NCBI GenBank assembly: GCA_020746105.1
Contig: CM036628.1
Location: forward strand, 6,830,001 to 6,894,000
DNA: 64,000 nucleotides
Source: Trogon surrucura
Lineage: Eukaryota; Chordata; Aves; Trogoniformes; Trogonidae
Reading direction: 5' to 3'
The notes under the pieces were generated by a model. The model was not told where the DNA came from. It saw only the letters and a program-made list of their open reading frames with translations, and ran no database searches. Of this stretch, positions 11,101-24,100 are shown one piece after another. Position numbers and translations under genes: made by a program. How positions within the stretch are numbered: the stretch's first letter is position 1; each line of letters begins with the position of its first letter.

Positions 11101-13228
11101 TATTTAAAAATAGGATTTTTTTTTTTAACTTGGTTTGAATGTATGTTGGTATGTGACTCAATATAAACTTCAGGAAACACCTGAAAATTAAATACACAAT
11201 TTATAAATATAAAATTGTAATCAATTATTCAGGAAAGGTTTAATTTTCTGTTGTTTTTTTTTTTAAACCCCACACTTGTTCTTGATTGTGCTCAAGTTAT
11301 TTTAATTTGCTGTTTGGCTTTAATCCCAAAGCAGAAACAAGAAGCTTGAATCTTCTTGATGCTTGGCAATTCTTCACAGGCTACGTATAGAGGTGTCTGT
11401 CCAAATCCTGTCCGGTTGCCCAGATGACTTCCGGATTCTGTAGTTCTACTGAATCATGAGTTGGAAGGAAGATTTCAAAAACTCATTCTACTATGAAGCC
11501 ATCACCTTGCTGTAAGCCTATGCTAAAGCTATTAGGAGTGAGTGTTGGGGGCTTTTTTCAGCCTAGTTGGGTGCCAGTAAGTGTAAAAAAGTAGCTCTCC
11601 ATTATTATATTGCCCGGTAGCGAGGACACCGTCTTGGAATCATAGTTCCTCAAGTGAGGGAGGATATTTGAGAGACAGGGGTGTAGATGACATTTCAGCT
11701 TTCTCTCCTTACTGACATCAATGAAACCAGTCGCGCTACGTCGAGTATCAGTCGCCTCTTGGTAGGTCTTCGATCCCATGGCCTGAACAGTGCTTCACAA
11801 GACATAATTTAATCCTGTTTTTCTTTCTAGTGAGTTTATTTATCTTTTTCCTTAGACGTCAGTGGTATCCTAAACAAATGCAATTGACAAAATTAGTATA
11901 ATTTGACATTATATTAAGATGTACCTACAGTTAGATCCAATCTACAAATGCCATTATTTTGAAGACTGGAAACCAGACATCTATAGTAAGGGATCCACTG
12001 CCTGGAGCAATGCAATGCTGGAGATTTAACCTCACACTACTGCACTACAGTTTAAAGAAATAAAAAAGAAAAGTAACAGCTCCTGAAGGTTTTAAAGATA
12101 CATTTTGCTCTGCTCTGCTTTGGGGATTAAGAGGACGTAATTATAATTTGGGCATAACTCCGTGTTTACCGTGCAAAAGGGTGCTTTGTAATTCAGGCGC
12201 TGTAATTTTGCAGGCGGCGCCCAATAGTGTTGCAATATGCAAGTGTGTTTTGATTACTTTTTGAGCAAAAAAACTTAAAATGAATTTGACAGGTTTTCTC
12301 TTTTTTTTTTTTTAGCTAAAATGTAAATTAATCACCTTTTGAGTTGATTCTTTGAAAATTTTAAGCCATTTTAATCCAAGGACCCTTTCTTACTTACTAC
12401 AATGGATGAATGAACCCATTGTCAAAACTTCATTCACTATGATATGACATCCATTTAATGTCTTTGTCATCAAATTAAGATCAAATGCGAAAGGCTAATG
12501 AATACATCCAGTACTGAAGGGTATTTCCCAAGGACGACATTTTCATTTCAATGGAAAAAAATTAGAGAACTGCACATTAACATGGTGCCTCCCTCTATCT
12601 CTAAAATTCTCTTTAATAAGGAAATAACTTGTGGAATTTGGCAGATTTTCCCATAGCTATGAGCTAAAGACCGTACATAAACAATAATATCCTGTTGTAC
12701 TTGGTACCAAATTAGTTGAGTTTTATTGCCACTGAACAGAAATGTGTAGTCTGGCTGCTTGCAGAGTTCATGCTTGAAATTCCTGAAATAATACTGAAGC
12801 AGAGCACTTCAAAGGTGGTTATTCATCATCAGAAAACTTTTTGACTGTTTGCTGACCGTTGATCTTCACACGCTTCTACTTTTACAGTTTCTTTAAAATC
12901 ACAAAGCAGGCATGCACTTTGTAAGGGAGGTGTTTTATGCTTAAAGGGTAGGTACTCTAAGTCATCAGTTCATAATTAAGAATTATGGTTATCCTTGGGA
13001 AATGCGGGTTACTTTGGATGTGGAGGGGAGGTGGCTTCTGGCATGTAGTGAGGAAGTAGTAGAGTAATATTTCATAACTTTGCTTGTTGATCTGTGTGTC
13101 CCGTAGAGTGCTTCTTAAGGAAATACTAACTTTCACAGACAGCGCTCCTAGTGTCCGTACTACTGTTGTCTAATCATGTCACTTCCCACTAAAATCTCAG
13201 GAACCACCGTGAGTTAAAGTTAAAAGCT
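8103..13228. other. Non-coding stretch, no gene recognised
   Basis: AT-rich with several homopolymer T tracts (for example 12301-12313). The 103-codon minus frame at 10106-10417 follows a good pyrimidine-rich AG acceptor (boundary near 10382/10383), but no donor of compatible quality follows it and it resembles nothing known. A TATAAAAG string at 9576-9583 is an isolated TATA-like match with no other promoter sign. Nothing else was identified. Confidence 0.55.
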
Positions 13229-13610
13229 TGTGTGGTTTAAGCCCAGCTGGTAACTAAACCCCATGCAGCTGCTCACTCCCTCCCCTCTGGTGAGGTGGGG
13301 GGAGAATCAGTAAAAGTGAGAAAACTCATGGGCTGAGATAGAGGCAATTTAACAGGTAAAGCAAAAACCACAAGGGATTCATTCCCGCTCCCCACGGGCA
13401 GGCGGGTGTTCAGCCGTCCCCAGGGCAGCCGGGCTCCAGCACGGGCTGCGGTGACTTGTGACGACCAACGCCGTCCCTCGGAACTTTTCCCCCCCTTCCT
13501 TTTGCTTCCCCCAGCTGTGTATGCTGAGCATCACGTCACACGGTCACAGGGACATCCCCAGAGCCCCATACCGGCTATTCTGAAGAAAATTATCCCGGCT
13601 AAAACCAGCA
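13229..13610 (+). mobile_element. Solo LTR of an avian endogenous retrovirus
   Basis: The left edge reads TGTGTGGTTTAAGCCCAGCT, followed by GGTAACTAAACC and CATGCAGCTGCTCACTCCC. Inside are a GGGGGGAGAATCAGTAAAAG segment, AAACTCATGGGCTGAGATA, AACAGGTAAAGCAAAAACCAC, a CpG-rich block with GGGCAGCCGGGCTCC, a CCCCCCTTCCTTTTGCTTCCC tract and TGCTGAGCATCACGTCA. The right edge reads GCTAAAACCAGCA. The order and the TG...CA ends match a bird ERV LTR known as scattered solo copies. No gag, pol or env sequence flanks it, so it is a solo LTR left by LTR-LTR recombination. No clean target-site duplication is visible, so the exact ends are uncertain by a few bases. The small open frames inside and across it (13406-13615, 13599-13817) are by-products. 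LTRs can act as promoters, but nothing here shows activity. Confidence 0.82.
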
Positions 13611-15007
13611 TGTAAGTGCTGTTAGTTTTGCGGCAGTGGAAACCGAGACGTACAAATATTTTTGTCCAAGTGGCAGAGCCAGTGTGCGTGCCTTCAGACC
13701 ACATACTTTCCCGCAGTTGTAATCTGTTGTCATCCCTTGTACTTCAGACAGCTGTTTGAGTTTTTGTGTTATACATAATGCCCTCCAACAGCCCGTTTTC
13801 GTTTTACTTGTGTTCACTCAGCTCCAGTAGTAATTACAGTGGCACACGATGAGCTCCCTAATTGCCTTCTTCATTTTATCGCTTGGAAAGTTGTATTTCA
13901 ACTAATTTTCTTGACTTTCTGATATATATAGGGTAATAGGGAAGTAAGTTCGCAAAAGGCTATTGAATATTGCAAAGCAGATGGAACACGGTTGCTAGAA
14001 TCTGAGGACAACGTTGAAGATACTGCGTTAAGATTTGGGATGGAGTGAAAGGAAACATGAAATCCACGATCGCCAGTGGAGGGGAGCTGCGACAGACGCC
14101 CGCGTGCGGCTTTGCGTGGGTGATGGCAGAGTCCCGCGGGGCTTTCCCCTGCTGGCTGATCTGTGGGATTATTGTCTCTGGAAGTGGGAGTCATGTTATG
14201 ATTTTGTGAGTAGATGGCAATACCTGGAGTCTTCGTCATTCTTCCACCTCAGTCTGTAGGTGGCGTAGGTGTTGGACTATTCCCCTTGCACTGCCTTAGT
14301 GCTGTCACCTCTGTAGCGCTGCTGTTCCCGTAGGGAAAATTGTTTTGGAGTGGCTCTCTTCTTTTTTTTTTTTTTTTTTTTTTTTTCCCCCCGGGAGTAC
14401 AGTGTTCTACTGAACAGTTACATACCCGTTCTCAAAACTTGCAGTATGGATAAAATAAAATTGCCTCAGCTACCCCTCCCTTTCTGTGTGCCTGAGTTAG
14501 TAACAAGAGAAATCAAGAGATAAGTGGTACAATATCCCCAGTAAACAAACTGTTGTTCACATTTATGTCTTCATGCTGTCCAGCCTGACTAACGGATTAA
14601 CAGTTCTCTGAATTATAATGAGTTTTGGAAGGGAGCTAATTGACTGAATTTCAGCCCAGGGAAGCCTGAAAAATACTCATTGTGTGGAGAAAGCAACCGA
14701 AAGCAATAGCTGAATAATAATTTCCTCTGAAAAAAGTGGGGCTGCCAATTTGTTACTCTATTGCATTAAGTTATGTAAGATTATAGTCATAGAGCAGCAG
14801 GGAGCCAAGGATGCCTTTAGTTCCCTTTGTTCTCTCTAACTTCTGGTGAAATGTAACCTGGTGAGCTGTTGGACTAGATGTTCTGATTATTTTGAACTTG
14901 AAAGATTACTTTTCCTTAGGCAGCCGTAATTTTCAGTGGTCTTATGGCATTTTTAATCTGAAAGAACATGCATTTAAAAGGTTGTTAAAAGGAATTTCAC
15001 CTTAATC
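13611..15007. other. Non-coding stretch with a 25-T tract
   Basis: This contains an uninterrupted run of 25 T at 14362-14386 followed directly by six C, a length-variable homopolymer and possibly the reverse-strand poly(A) of an insertion. The 113-codon minus frame at 13898-14239 has no donor of good quality and no recognised domain. Nothing else was identified. Confidence 0.55.
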
Positions 15008-15088
15008 TGAATTTTTTTAACCAAATGAGAGTTGCGTATCTTCACATTGATTTGAATTTTTTAACCAAACTAGAGTTGCATATTTTCT
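15008..15088 (+). repeat. Diverged 45-bp tandem duplication
   Basis: Two copies of a TGAATTTTTT(T)AACCAAA...AGAGTTGC(G/A)TAT unit start at 15008 and 15053. They differ at several positions and by one T, so the duplication is older than the one at 4171. Confidence 0.8.
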
Positions 15089-16489
15089 TAACGGGGTTTG
15101 GCACTACTTATGTTTTCTGTCTATTTCTGCCTTTCTCATTGCCCATATATTTACTGATTTTGTGCATGCATGTATGGATGTCCATTTCAAGGAATACAGG
15201 GAAGTCAAATGCAAGCAGGACTTCCCCAGGAAAGCAACCAAAATTTTTGCCCTTAATGATTCTTCCAGTTGTTTAAAAAAACTAAATTTCAAGTTGTTTG
15301 ATGTCGATAGTACAAATAGTACAGAAACTGAAGTGAGGTGTACATAGGCCTGAGCTTCTGGTGATGCTGCCGGGAGCAGCCTGAAGATGATCTGCTGCCA
15401 GGTACAATGTCAGGATAAAGTGGGCGCAGGGTGGCCTCCAATAAATATTCGGTGCTGAGAGCGGCTTGTTTGAACAGAAATTTGGGAACCAGTGCTGCAT
15501 CAGATGGAAACTGTGTTGAGATTATATAGATACAGGAATTATAATAACCAGAGTTGCCAACTTTGCCAGGTACTGCATTTAATATTCCTAGTTTTGTAGA
15601 GCTTCCTTAGTTTAGTAGCCCTATATCAAGTCTGAAGGAGTGATAATATGTGTGGAATATAGCTTTCCTCTTCATACGTAGCTAGGAGAACAAAGTGCTA
15701 GTTTTTAATGAATTCTCATGTAATAATCTTACGGGTGTTGCATTCATTTTAAGTGGCAAAACAAAGACTTTCTTCATTTCAGAGATTTTAAGCTTTACGT
15801 TGCACGTAGTTATTCACAAGACTTCCAGGAGAAGATCTTAAATCGACGTCTTTATTTCTTATCACTATTTTTGCTCTGCTACTTATTTAATATAAGCAAT
15901 GAATAAAGTGAAAAGTTAATACAAAATATATGTGCCATCCTTTTGAAGTAGCTGAAGCTAATATAGAATAATAGGTTGCCATTCCCATGTATATTTTAGG
16001 CTTTTTTTTTTAAGGGCAGTTTTAGTGGCAAGTTTTTAATGGCAGTTTTCATGCTGGACTTCGATCTGTACAATGAAAATGTATTAATTTGTTCAGTTTT
16101 AACAGTATTTCCCTCCTGCTTTTCTAGTTACTTTCTGGGCTTTTTAACAGAAAGACCAGTTGTTTCTAAATTAGATTTAATTCACTGTGTTCTAAAACGT
16201 AAGAGTTGGGTATTTCTGCAGAAGGTCCTTGATTGTCAAAAGCTTATAGTAAATATTAGGGGAGATAGGAGTTAATCTTTCCATTTTAAGATTTACTTAT
16301 CTATCACATTCTTTAGTTCTTTATAATACTTTGCTCACGCCTTACTTGGAGAGTCTTAAGAAAAGAATAAACAGACACTGTCATCACAGTGTATCCATCC
16401 TTAACTTCTTTTCCCGCTCACTTACCCTGTGGTGAACAGCTGTTTTCAATTCTGCTTCCTTTTAAAGCCTCTGTCCTGAAGACTCGAGC

Positions 16490-16516
16490 TTTTATAGGTT
16501 TATATTTTATAGGTTT
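16490..16516 (+). repeat. Short direct repeat TTTTATAGGTTT x2
   Basis: Two exact copies of a 12-base string sit at a 15-base period. This is local slippage-type structure only. Confidence 0.85.
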
Positions 16517-16519
16517 GTG

Positions 16520-17365
16520 TTATTAAAATGAATTCTCTTTCCCCGTCTATGAATTAATCTACATAGAAAGGCCTGTGTACCTTCACGACACTCAGTCTGA
16601 AGAATGCGAAATAGGAGAATGGTACATTTGTTTTGCTGTGCACTTGAGCGTGGATTCCTTATTTAGAGACCGCATCTCTTGGTTTTTTTGCAGCATATGA
16701 TAGATCTGACTGTGCACTTCATTTAGGCTTTGAAAACAAAGTGGTATCCTCCAGACGTGAGCAGGTTTCATAATGCAGGATGCGAAGCAGTCGGTATAGA
16801 TGCTGTTCTTAAGCCCTTGTCTCTGTTATTTTAATGTCTCCAAACCTTGTGTGTCCCTTTTCGCGGCCGTCAATGCTGTGTATTCTCCTGGGGATTATGA
16901 GAAATCAATCTACTTTGTTTCCAGCACAGCAAGACGCAAGCAAGAAATTAAAAGGTTTCTAAGAGAAAATACTCGTGTTGGGGATCTCAATACTCAAATG
17001 GTAGATAAAACCAGTGTACCTAGTTACCCCAAGCTTGATCTGAGAGCAGTGAGACAGAAAAATTAAACTGAGAAAGAACAATTAAAGTCAAAATTGATTA
17101 TAACAAAAAGAGGGCAAAATACTTAAATATATACATTTATAAAAATGCATACATGAAACACCTGAGCAGAAAATATCTAGCTGGTTTGATAGTGAAATTG
17201 TTTATTACAAGTTTCTTTGGAATGATATTTTTTCGTAATCTCCTGCTAAAGACAGTCAAGATGCAAGTGTATTTTCCTATATCCCTTAAATCCTATCTTG
17301 TATGTATTTCTTAATTGCTCTTTAATTATTTTTTTTAAAGTTTATTGTTTTGAATAATATGATGA
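16520..17365. other. Non-coding stretch, no gene recognised
   Basis: The + open frame at 16800-17066 (88 codons) has no recognised motif. Nothing else stands out apart from AT-rich runs. Confidence 0.5.
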
Positions 17366-17466
17366 TGTCGTGGTTTAACCCTAGCCAGCAACTAAATGCC
17401 CTGCAGCTGCTTGCTCACTCCTCTGCCCTCCCAGTGGGATGGGGAGGAGAAGTGGAAAAAAGTGAG
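17366..17466 (+). mobile_element. Truncated LTR fragment, same family as 13229-13610
   Basis: It begins TGTCGTGGTTTAACCCTAGC, continues CAGCAACTAAATGCCCTGCAGC and TGCTTGCTCACTCC, then CCCAGTGGGATGGGGAGGAG and a GGAAAAAAGTGAG segment. This corresponds to roughly the first 100 bases of the LTR at 13229. The match stops at about 17466 and the rest of the LTR is missing, so the copy was truncated by deletion or its remainder is too diverged to see. It lies in the same orientation about 4.1 kb from the fuller copy, with no retroviral coding sequence between. The two are more likely independent insertions than the ends of one provirus. Confidence 0.78.
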
Positions 17467-17621
17467 ACGATAACCTGTGAGGCACGAGGTGAGGTATCTG
17501 GGTGCTTCGCAGTTCTGTGAAGTATGAATTCTGTAGGAGAAGTTCAGGTTTTGTTTTTCTGTCCTTTTTTAAGTATTTATTTATCAGCCAGAAACATACA
17601 TTTGTCTTAGAACGTTGTCCC

Positions 17622-17700
17622 CTTAGTTACTGTGCAGCTCTCCCAGGCAAGTCACTGAAGGCTGGCTTTAGTTTCTGATATTTCTTAGGGAAAAAATAAG
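17622..17700 (+). repeat. Possible MIR-like SINE fragment
   Basis: A GTTACTGTGCAGCTCTCCCA segment followed by GGCAAGTCACTGAA and TTTAGTTTCTGATATTTCTT parallels the MIR core (…GCTGTGTGACC…GGCAAGTCACTTAACC…CAGTTTCCTCATCTG). The central GGCAAGTCACT is exact and the flanks are weak, so this is a probable rather than certain call. Confidence 0.4.
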
Positions 17701-17819
17701 AACGCAAAAAAAGCATGACAAAACCAAAACTTTTGGTTTCTTTTATAACAGAGCACGAAGTTGTACAGAGCTGATGTTTAAAAGCCTTTTGCAACTTACT
17801 GTGAGTTTATAAAAACGCC

Positions 17820-18130
17820 TCCTGAATTGTCACTGTTGCGCAGAGCTGGCCGGGCAGGGCAGCAGCCGGGAGCTCCACCGGGTTCCCTCTGCCCTTCCAC
17901 TGCTCCACCCAGCCCCTGGGCACCTGCCGGAGGGAAAGGATGGCACCCTCTGCTCGAGATACGTGCAGCCTGTGCTTCCTTCGGTGTGCGTAAAATTAGA
18001 CCTAAGCGCACGGAACAGTTCAGGTTTGGGTTTGCTTCTGGGCTGTGCTGACAGCAAGTTCTTTTCCATGACAAATGCCCGTGCTGCCATGGCTCGGGCA
18101 AGCTGACGTTGAACATTGGCAGCCAAAGAA
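17820..18130. other. GC-rich patch with several overlapping open frames
   Basis: GC content rises sharply and long frames stay open on both strands (minus 17796-18116 and 17830-18126; plus 17827-18051). High GC removes stop codons, so open frames alone mean little. No domain is recognisable. A GAG|GTAAGC-type donor consensus lies on the minus strand near 18152, just upstream of these frames. It could be a short exon, a decayed GC-rich repeat or a small regulatory island. Confidence 0.3.
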
Positions 18131-21100
18131 GCGAACGGCTTTTGCCAGGCTTACCTCTCTACCAAGGGACTCTGGCAGGGAGCAGTTATCCTTGTGTCTT
18201 CCCCCAAGTCTGCTCCTCTTCTTAGCTAAGCACTAATTAAGCAGGGCTCTTCCTTTTTTTTTTTTTTTTTGTTCTTCCTTTGAAGTCTGTTGTTTGCCTC
18301 TGGGAGAGGCTGATTAGGTACCCAACAGCCCATTAGCTCCTTCCAGACTCCTCTAATGGGGTGTACAAACCCTGCATTATGCCACCGCAAAACCGTCCCA
18401 TTGGGAGCAAAAGGACAAAAAGGTTACGGCAAATAGATTCCTGATCTCCTACCCCTTTCCAGCATTACATCCATACAGCCACCCCTGCACGCTCTGTCGG
18501 GCATCTACGTAATCGCCCCAGCACAAGTAGAGCGGAACCTTTTTGTAGCGCCTGGTGATTAGAGTTGCCGATCGCAGAAGAAATCCCATGGAAGTGTCAT
18601 TCAGGGAAGGCTGTGGAGGAGTGAAACTTGGTGAAAGCAAAGTTTTCACAAATTTTAAGAACTGTTTAAAGTTTGCTTATATGTGACCTTCTTTATGCTT
18701 GTCTCCCCTGCTTTATTTGCCCCCTTCAGCTTTGTCGATAGTGCCAGAGTAGAGTTAGTGGGAAATTTAGAGGTGAGGAAATGTAGAATCATCTGAAGTG
18801 GACATCATTGTAATGTAGCCAAGTTACTTTTATATATAGATTACATCGAGGATTACCCCTTCTTCGTAAATTCCTGAGTGATTAAAATGCAGGGGCAAAG
18901 AGCTGCCTGTTGAGGGAGGCTCTGGGCTGCACAACGAAAGTGGATTGCCATCCCGTGTGCTGATTATTACACTGTCTTTAGAATTCTGCTAAGGACTGTA
19001 GAAATTAAACTAAGATATAGTAGCTCCATTTTGTTAAGAATGTCTTGTATGCCATGGGACACTACTGAAAAAAGTCTAAAGTATGATATTCCCAGCATTT
19101 GCACTCTATTTTTTTCCCTCTTATAAATAGGTTTTTTTCAGCTAACAGTCACAGATGATTTATTTACAAATACATGTCAGCCCTTCTCCCAAGATTTTTG
19201 TTTAATTAATGAGACTTTGAGACAAAACTTTTTACGCTCGTCATAGATATGCAATGTAAAACTACTCTAAAACTGTTTCATTCCATCTAGGCGGTTCCTT
19301 GAATATTGTATCAACTTGCCTGAAAATTAGACACTAGAAATGAGTCTAAAGGACCTGAGATTGGTAGGCAGCGAATATGCTTAATGCCTTATTTTACATT
19401 TTATTCATAGGCAGCTGAGCTTTGATAGTTTTTGCAAGTCTTTCAGCTTTGTTGTATTCACTGTAGTATTAACCCGTGGTAAATCCACTTAAATTAGCCA
19501 AACAGACTGAAGAAATCGTGCTTGAGCTCTGAAGACTTACAGCAAAGCGTGGCTGTGCTGGTGTCTGCTGACTGATACTGACGTGTTTGTGGAAGTACAG
19601 TGGCAGAACCTTAATGTTATTCTGATCCTTGGTTTCCTAGAAAGAAAATTCAGAGAAAAGCTTTTCAGTTGATCGTGCATGCATAGTCTGAACTGATCTT
19701 CAGCAGTCTCGGAGTGAATCATTGCAGTGAGACAATACAGAGAATCAAATAGAGAGTTACCTTTTATAACGTAAGATATTCAGGCTGAGAGATGGAGAGT
19801 TAAAAAGAATGGCCCAACGTAGGCTGGAGAATATATCGAATGCAGAAGGGACAGAATTACTCACAGAACACCGTTATCATGACGCCAGGAAGAAGGCAGT
19901 GATCTGGAGAGCTTCGTGGGAAGGGAGCGCATAGGAGGAAAGGGAAGGTAACAGAGGCAGAAGTTTAGAGAAAGGGTACGGTGTCAGCAGGGGGGTAACC
20001 ACAGTGCAAAATACAGCAAGAGGGAAAACAACAGATAATGGCTGCTGAGAAACCGTTGTTCTTGCCATAGACAGGATAAGTTTTCTGTTCTAGGAGGATT
20101 ATCAGGTCTGCACAGACATATTTTCCTTGTTTAAGTGATCAAATGATTAATTTTAAAGCCATAAAGTATAATATTTATACGCATCTTTTTTTTTAAAAAA
20201 AGCCAAATATTAAAAGGGAAGTAGCCTCTTTATTAGAGGAACTTGTTGGCAGGAAATTTGTGAAGGTACTCTGCTGAGAAAAAAATAAAGTTCAAGTAAC
20301 AAATTATGATAGATTTCTTCTGAGAAGAGTCACATGTCACTGTAGTTGCTTGGGGCAGGCAAAGGACATATGTGCAAGCAGTAAGGTAGTGTGGAGTTTC
20401 TGAATTCTGCTACAAATGTTAACAGTAAACCAGGATCTGCAAAGCAACAAAACAGGTACAAAACAGGTTTTGCAGAGTCTAGTCAGAAGGGTTGGTGTTA
20501 CTGCTATTGTCATTACTCTGAGAATAGTATGGCCAAGTAGGAACTGCTGCCGGTAGGTTGGTTTTAATTATCCTGGGTTGCCACCACTCCCTAATGCCTG
20601 GCTACGGACCCCTCTCCTGGCTCTCCCGTGCTTATGGACATCCGGTGAATCCAGGAGACCGTATGGATTTAGAGGAGATATATCAGTTTCAGGGTAAGCC
20701 ACCAAGCTAGGAGTGCCTGGATTTAAGAGGCTTGACTGTGTTGGAAGGAATAGTCCTGGGTCTGTGTCTTCTGAATGAGACACTCTCTGTCTATACAGTT
20801 ATGGGCAGTCCTCGTAGCTCCCAGAACCTCCCGAGGATGCTGTGGTGCTGACTGATAGGTAAGTGTCAAAGCACTTGAGTGACACACAGAGAATCCCCTC
20901 CGTCTGACTCGCCAGAACAACTCGCTTAAATCTGTGACAGGAGGAAGAACAAAGTGTTCCTACATCTCTGCCTTATTCCAGGGCACGTGGCACCAGAGGA
21001 AACTAACTCTGGAAAGCTCCATAATTTCAAGGAGCTCCATGAAAAAATTTTGACCACTGATTGTTTTTCTGAGCGAGGAGTGCTAACCAGGCTTGATTAA

Positions 21101-24100
21101 TGGGCTCGATGGTTTTTCTCAGGCTAGATCATGAGAAATGATTTCTTTGCTTATGTATCTACGCACAGAGATGATTGTTGGTAAATAAAACAAAATATCT
21201 CTTCACTTAGCTACTGGCTTTGAACTAAGCAATAAAAATGTTTTCTACACATTAAGTCTCAGAATAAACTTGTTAAAAGAAGAGCTTTGTCTTCATTAGT
21301 GTAGGTATCACTAGGCTTATGAAGAAAATACTGGTTTGGTCCTTTTTGTGACTGGTAAACTGGGACACTGAGCAAAGCCAAATCAGTTATCATAAAGCCA
21401 GTTAGCAAGTCTTGAGGGAGCAGCAAATAGGCACTCAAAATTGTGTACTCCAAATACCACTCTAAACTGCGATTTCCTTTCAATGTGAACAGCAATTTGC
21501 ATGTTTCTGTCTCTCTACTTAGCACTTCAGTAAGATGTGACATGTTTTTAAAGAGCTGGGAAGAGCAGAGATTATAATTGAAAGATTGGAGTGGATAATA
21601 TTTACAAAACCAGGTTATTCAAACCCCGGATGAAGATTGTCCAGTCAGATAAGGCTAATTTTTGCAGAAGGGAGAGCGTGCTATTTGTTGAAAGGTCTGT
21701 TCTTTGCTATCAAGCTTGATGGATGGATTAAACGAAAAGGAAGAATTTCATTAAAGGCACATTTCAAAGTCAGCATAAGGGATACATCTCTGCAAATATT
21801 TCCACTGAACAAGAAGCAAACTATAATGCCACTGAGTTTAGACCTGGATTCTGTTTTCTCCTAGGCATATGAAGGTGGTGAATCTTTTTTCCCCATGTTT
21901 TAATGCTAACCAGGTATGATCGCCATGGCTAGAGGCTATTATTTTCTCTCATACAAAAATACACTTGTCCCTTTATGCCCTTACTCTCATTACTGTGTAC
22001 ACTAATTCTAAGCATTCTGAAAACAAGTTTATCATAAGCTTTGTTTCTCTTGCATGACTTCAGCAGAACCATGTCCTTCCTTCTCATACAAAGAATTACT
22101 ACTCAAGCATTTCTGTTAGGGACCGCTGGGTGATTTGCCGTCATCGTTCTCTAAGATGAATGAAGATAGATGAAATTCTTCTGTGACTGTTGCCTTTCTC
22201 CCACTACTGTTTTTATGTGGCTCCTCTATTGTCTCCTGTTTTTGCAGTCTGCATTCCATTCCCCTCTTCCTGAGCTGTGCAGGATCACAGAAATAAAAGC
22301 TGTCCATGGTAAACTATTTGGGGACTATGTAGCAGTACAGAGAAGGAAATCAGATCGATAGCAATGCAAACGGAGGCTCAGTTGCTAGTCTCCCAGATTT
22401 TATTTTGTATTTCTACCACAGCAACTTTTGTAGCTTCAGGATATCGCTTTAATGCAGCTGTATAGTAGTAACACCTGCAGTTGCTCGGTTCTCTTTAACA
22501 ACTACCTATCAGGTTGTTCTGTAGCACTGGTTTTTATCACGTTATGTATTTGTGATTTGGGAAGGGAAAGATATGTAAAGGCCAACATACCCATATCAGA
22601 GAAATAGCAAGAGAAGTCGAGAGAGTTTTTCTCTTGCAGACTTGGGTTGGAAAGAACCCAGGAGCATATGCTTAAAATTTTAAGAAGAGACAGCTTAAAA
22701 AGTGACCTAAACCTCTAACAGTAGTTCTTCTTTTTGTTGTGGGTATTAACGTTCCTAATCTCAGAACGACTAAAAGGCAGCACCTCAATGACAGGCATAG
22801 CACGCTTTGTCACACACCCTTTTACTAGTGTGCCCAAGCTGTGACCCACTCTGGCAGCTCTGTTGGCCCACCCGTGGTGCTCCACCGGGAAGGGGTGCGT
22901 GACCTGGAGCGCTGATGTTCTGTGGAGACGGAAGTTTAAAAAAGGGGGTACAGAAAGCGGCCATGATGCTGCTGTCCTGACAGAGGGAAAAAAAAAAAAA
23001 GTATTCTGAGAGGTAGGAGGTTAGTTTAAAGACAAACAACAAGTTTCTCACCATGATTTGCCTTTATTGAACAAAGCCATAGGGGAGGGAAGTTAAATGC
23101 GGGGAGTCGGTACTTTCTCTTGCTTCATCTCTGCTTGTGTAGGACTTTGATACTATGTAAGTTGTACAGAAGCTCCAAAAGTTTTGAACAGTTGTCAGAC
23201 ACAGTGGAGTCTCTGCGTGCAGAGATTGCAGCTTACAAAATATTGTTATTTTACCTTTATATATGTTTTTCAGAACAGATATAAAATTATCAAGGGCAAT
23301 GATGGGAAAAAAATGATATGAATATTTAAAAATATATGGCAAAATAAATTTTGGGGGATATATTAAGCTGTAAGCATAAGAACTACTGAAAGACAACTTG
23401 TCTCAGTAGACTTGGTGGTTTCTTTCATGCTTTAACTAGACCATGTTTCTTCCCACAGTTAAATAACATAATCCATTTCTCCAAAAATGTTACTGTGGCC
23501 TAGTCTTGATCTTAGATTTTTTCAGTGTGAGCCTTAAACTGCTTCTCTTTATTCTTTGTGGTGTTCTTCAGCCTGAAGTGTCAATTTGTGATTCTTCAAC
23601 TGTCTTTTCACTTATTTCCCCAATATATATCCTACAGTAGTCTCTGGTTATATGTTCGTACAACTGATGGTAAATATATCCCTCTGCTTACCTTGTAAAG
23701 TAGCTTAACTATTGTGCGTGGGGTTTCCAGCTGGAAAGAACTTGTTGTCAGTGCCTCAGGCTGTTGTTTCTGTTTCTTGCTTTTACAACCATCCTTGTAA
23801 ACAAGAACTATGTCTGTGTTTAGATTTAAGTTTTGCCGGAGGGCTTTTGTATTCCAGTTGCAAGAATATGTAGTTGGAACAGACCTCTAAATATGTTATA
23901 TAAATGCAATTTATAATATATGATTCTCTGATGGAGTATTTATTGATTTTGTTTATTTGTTTTTTTCCACATACAGGTGCTGTTAGATGAATTTTGGTGG
24001 TTTTTTTTTGTGTTTTGTTTTAATAATGTATCTCCCTTTACAATTAATAGATTTTTTTTTTAAAAAAAAAAAATCATTTTCTGTGCAAGTTGTGGTATTT

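Noticed and set aside
13406-13615. Proline/arginine-rich plus-strand frame
   Set aside because: It lies almost entirely inside the solo LTR and reflects LTR composition.
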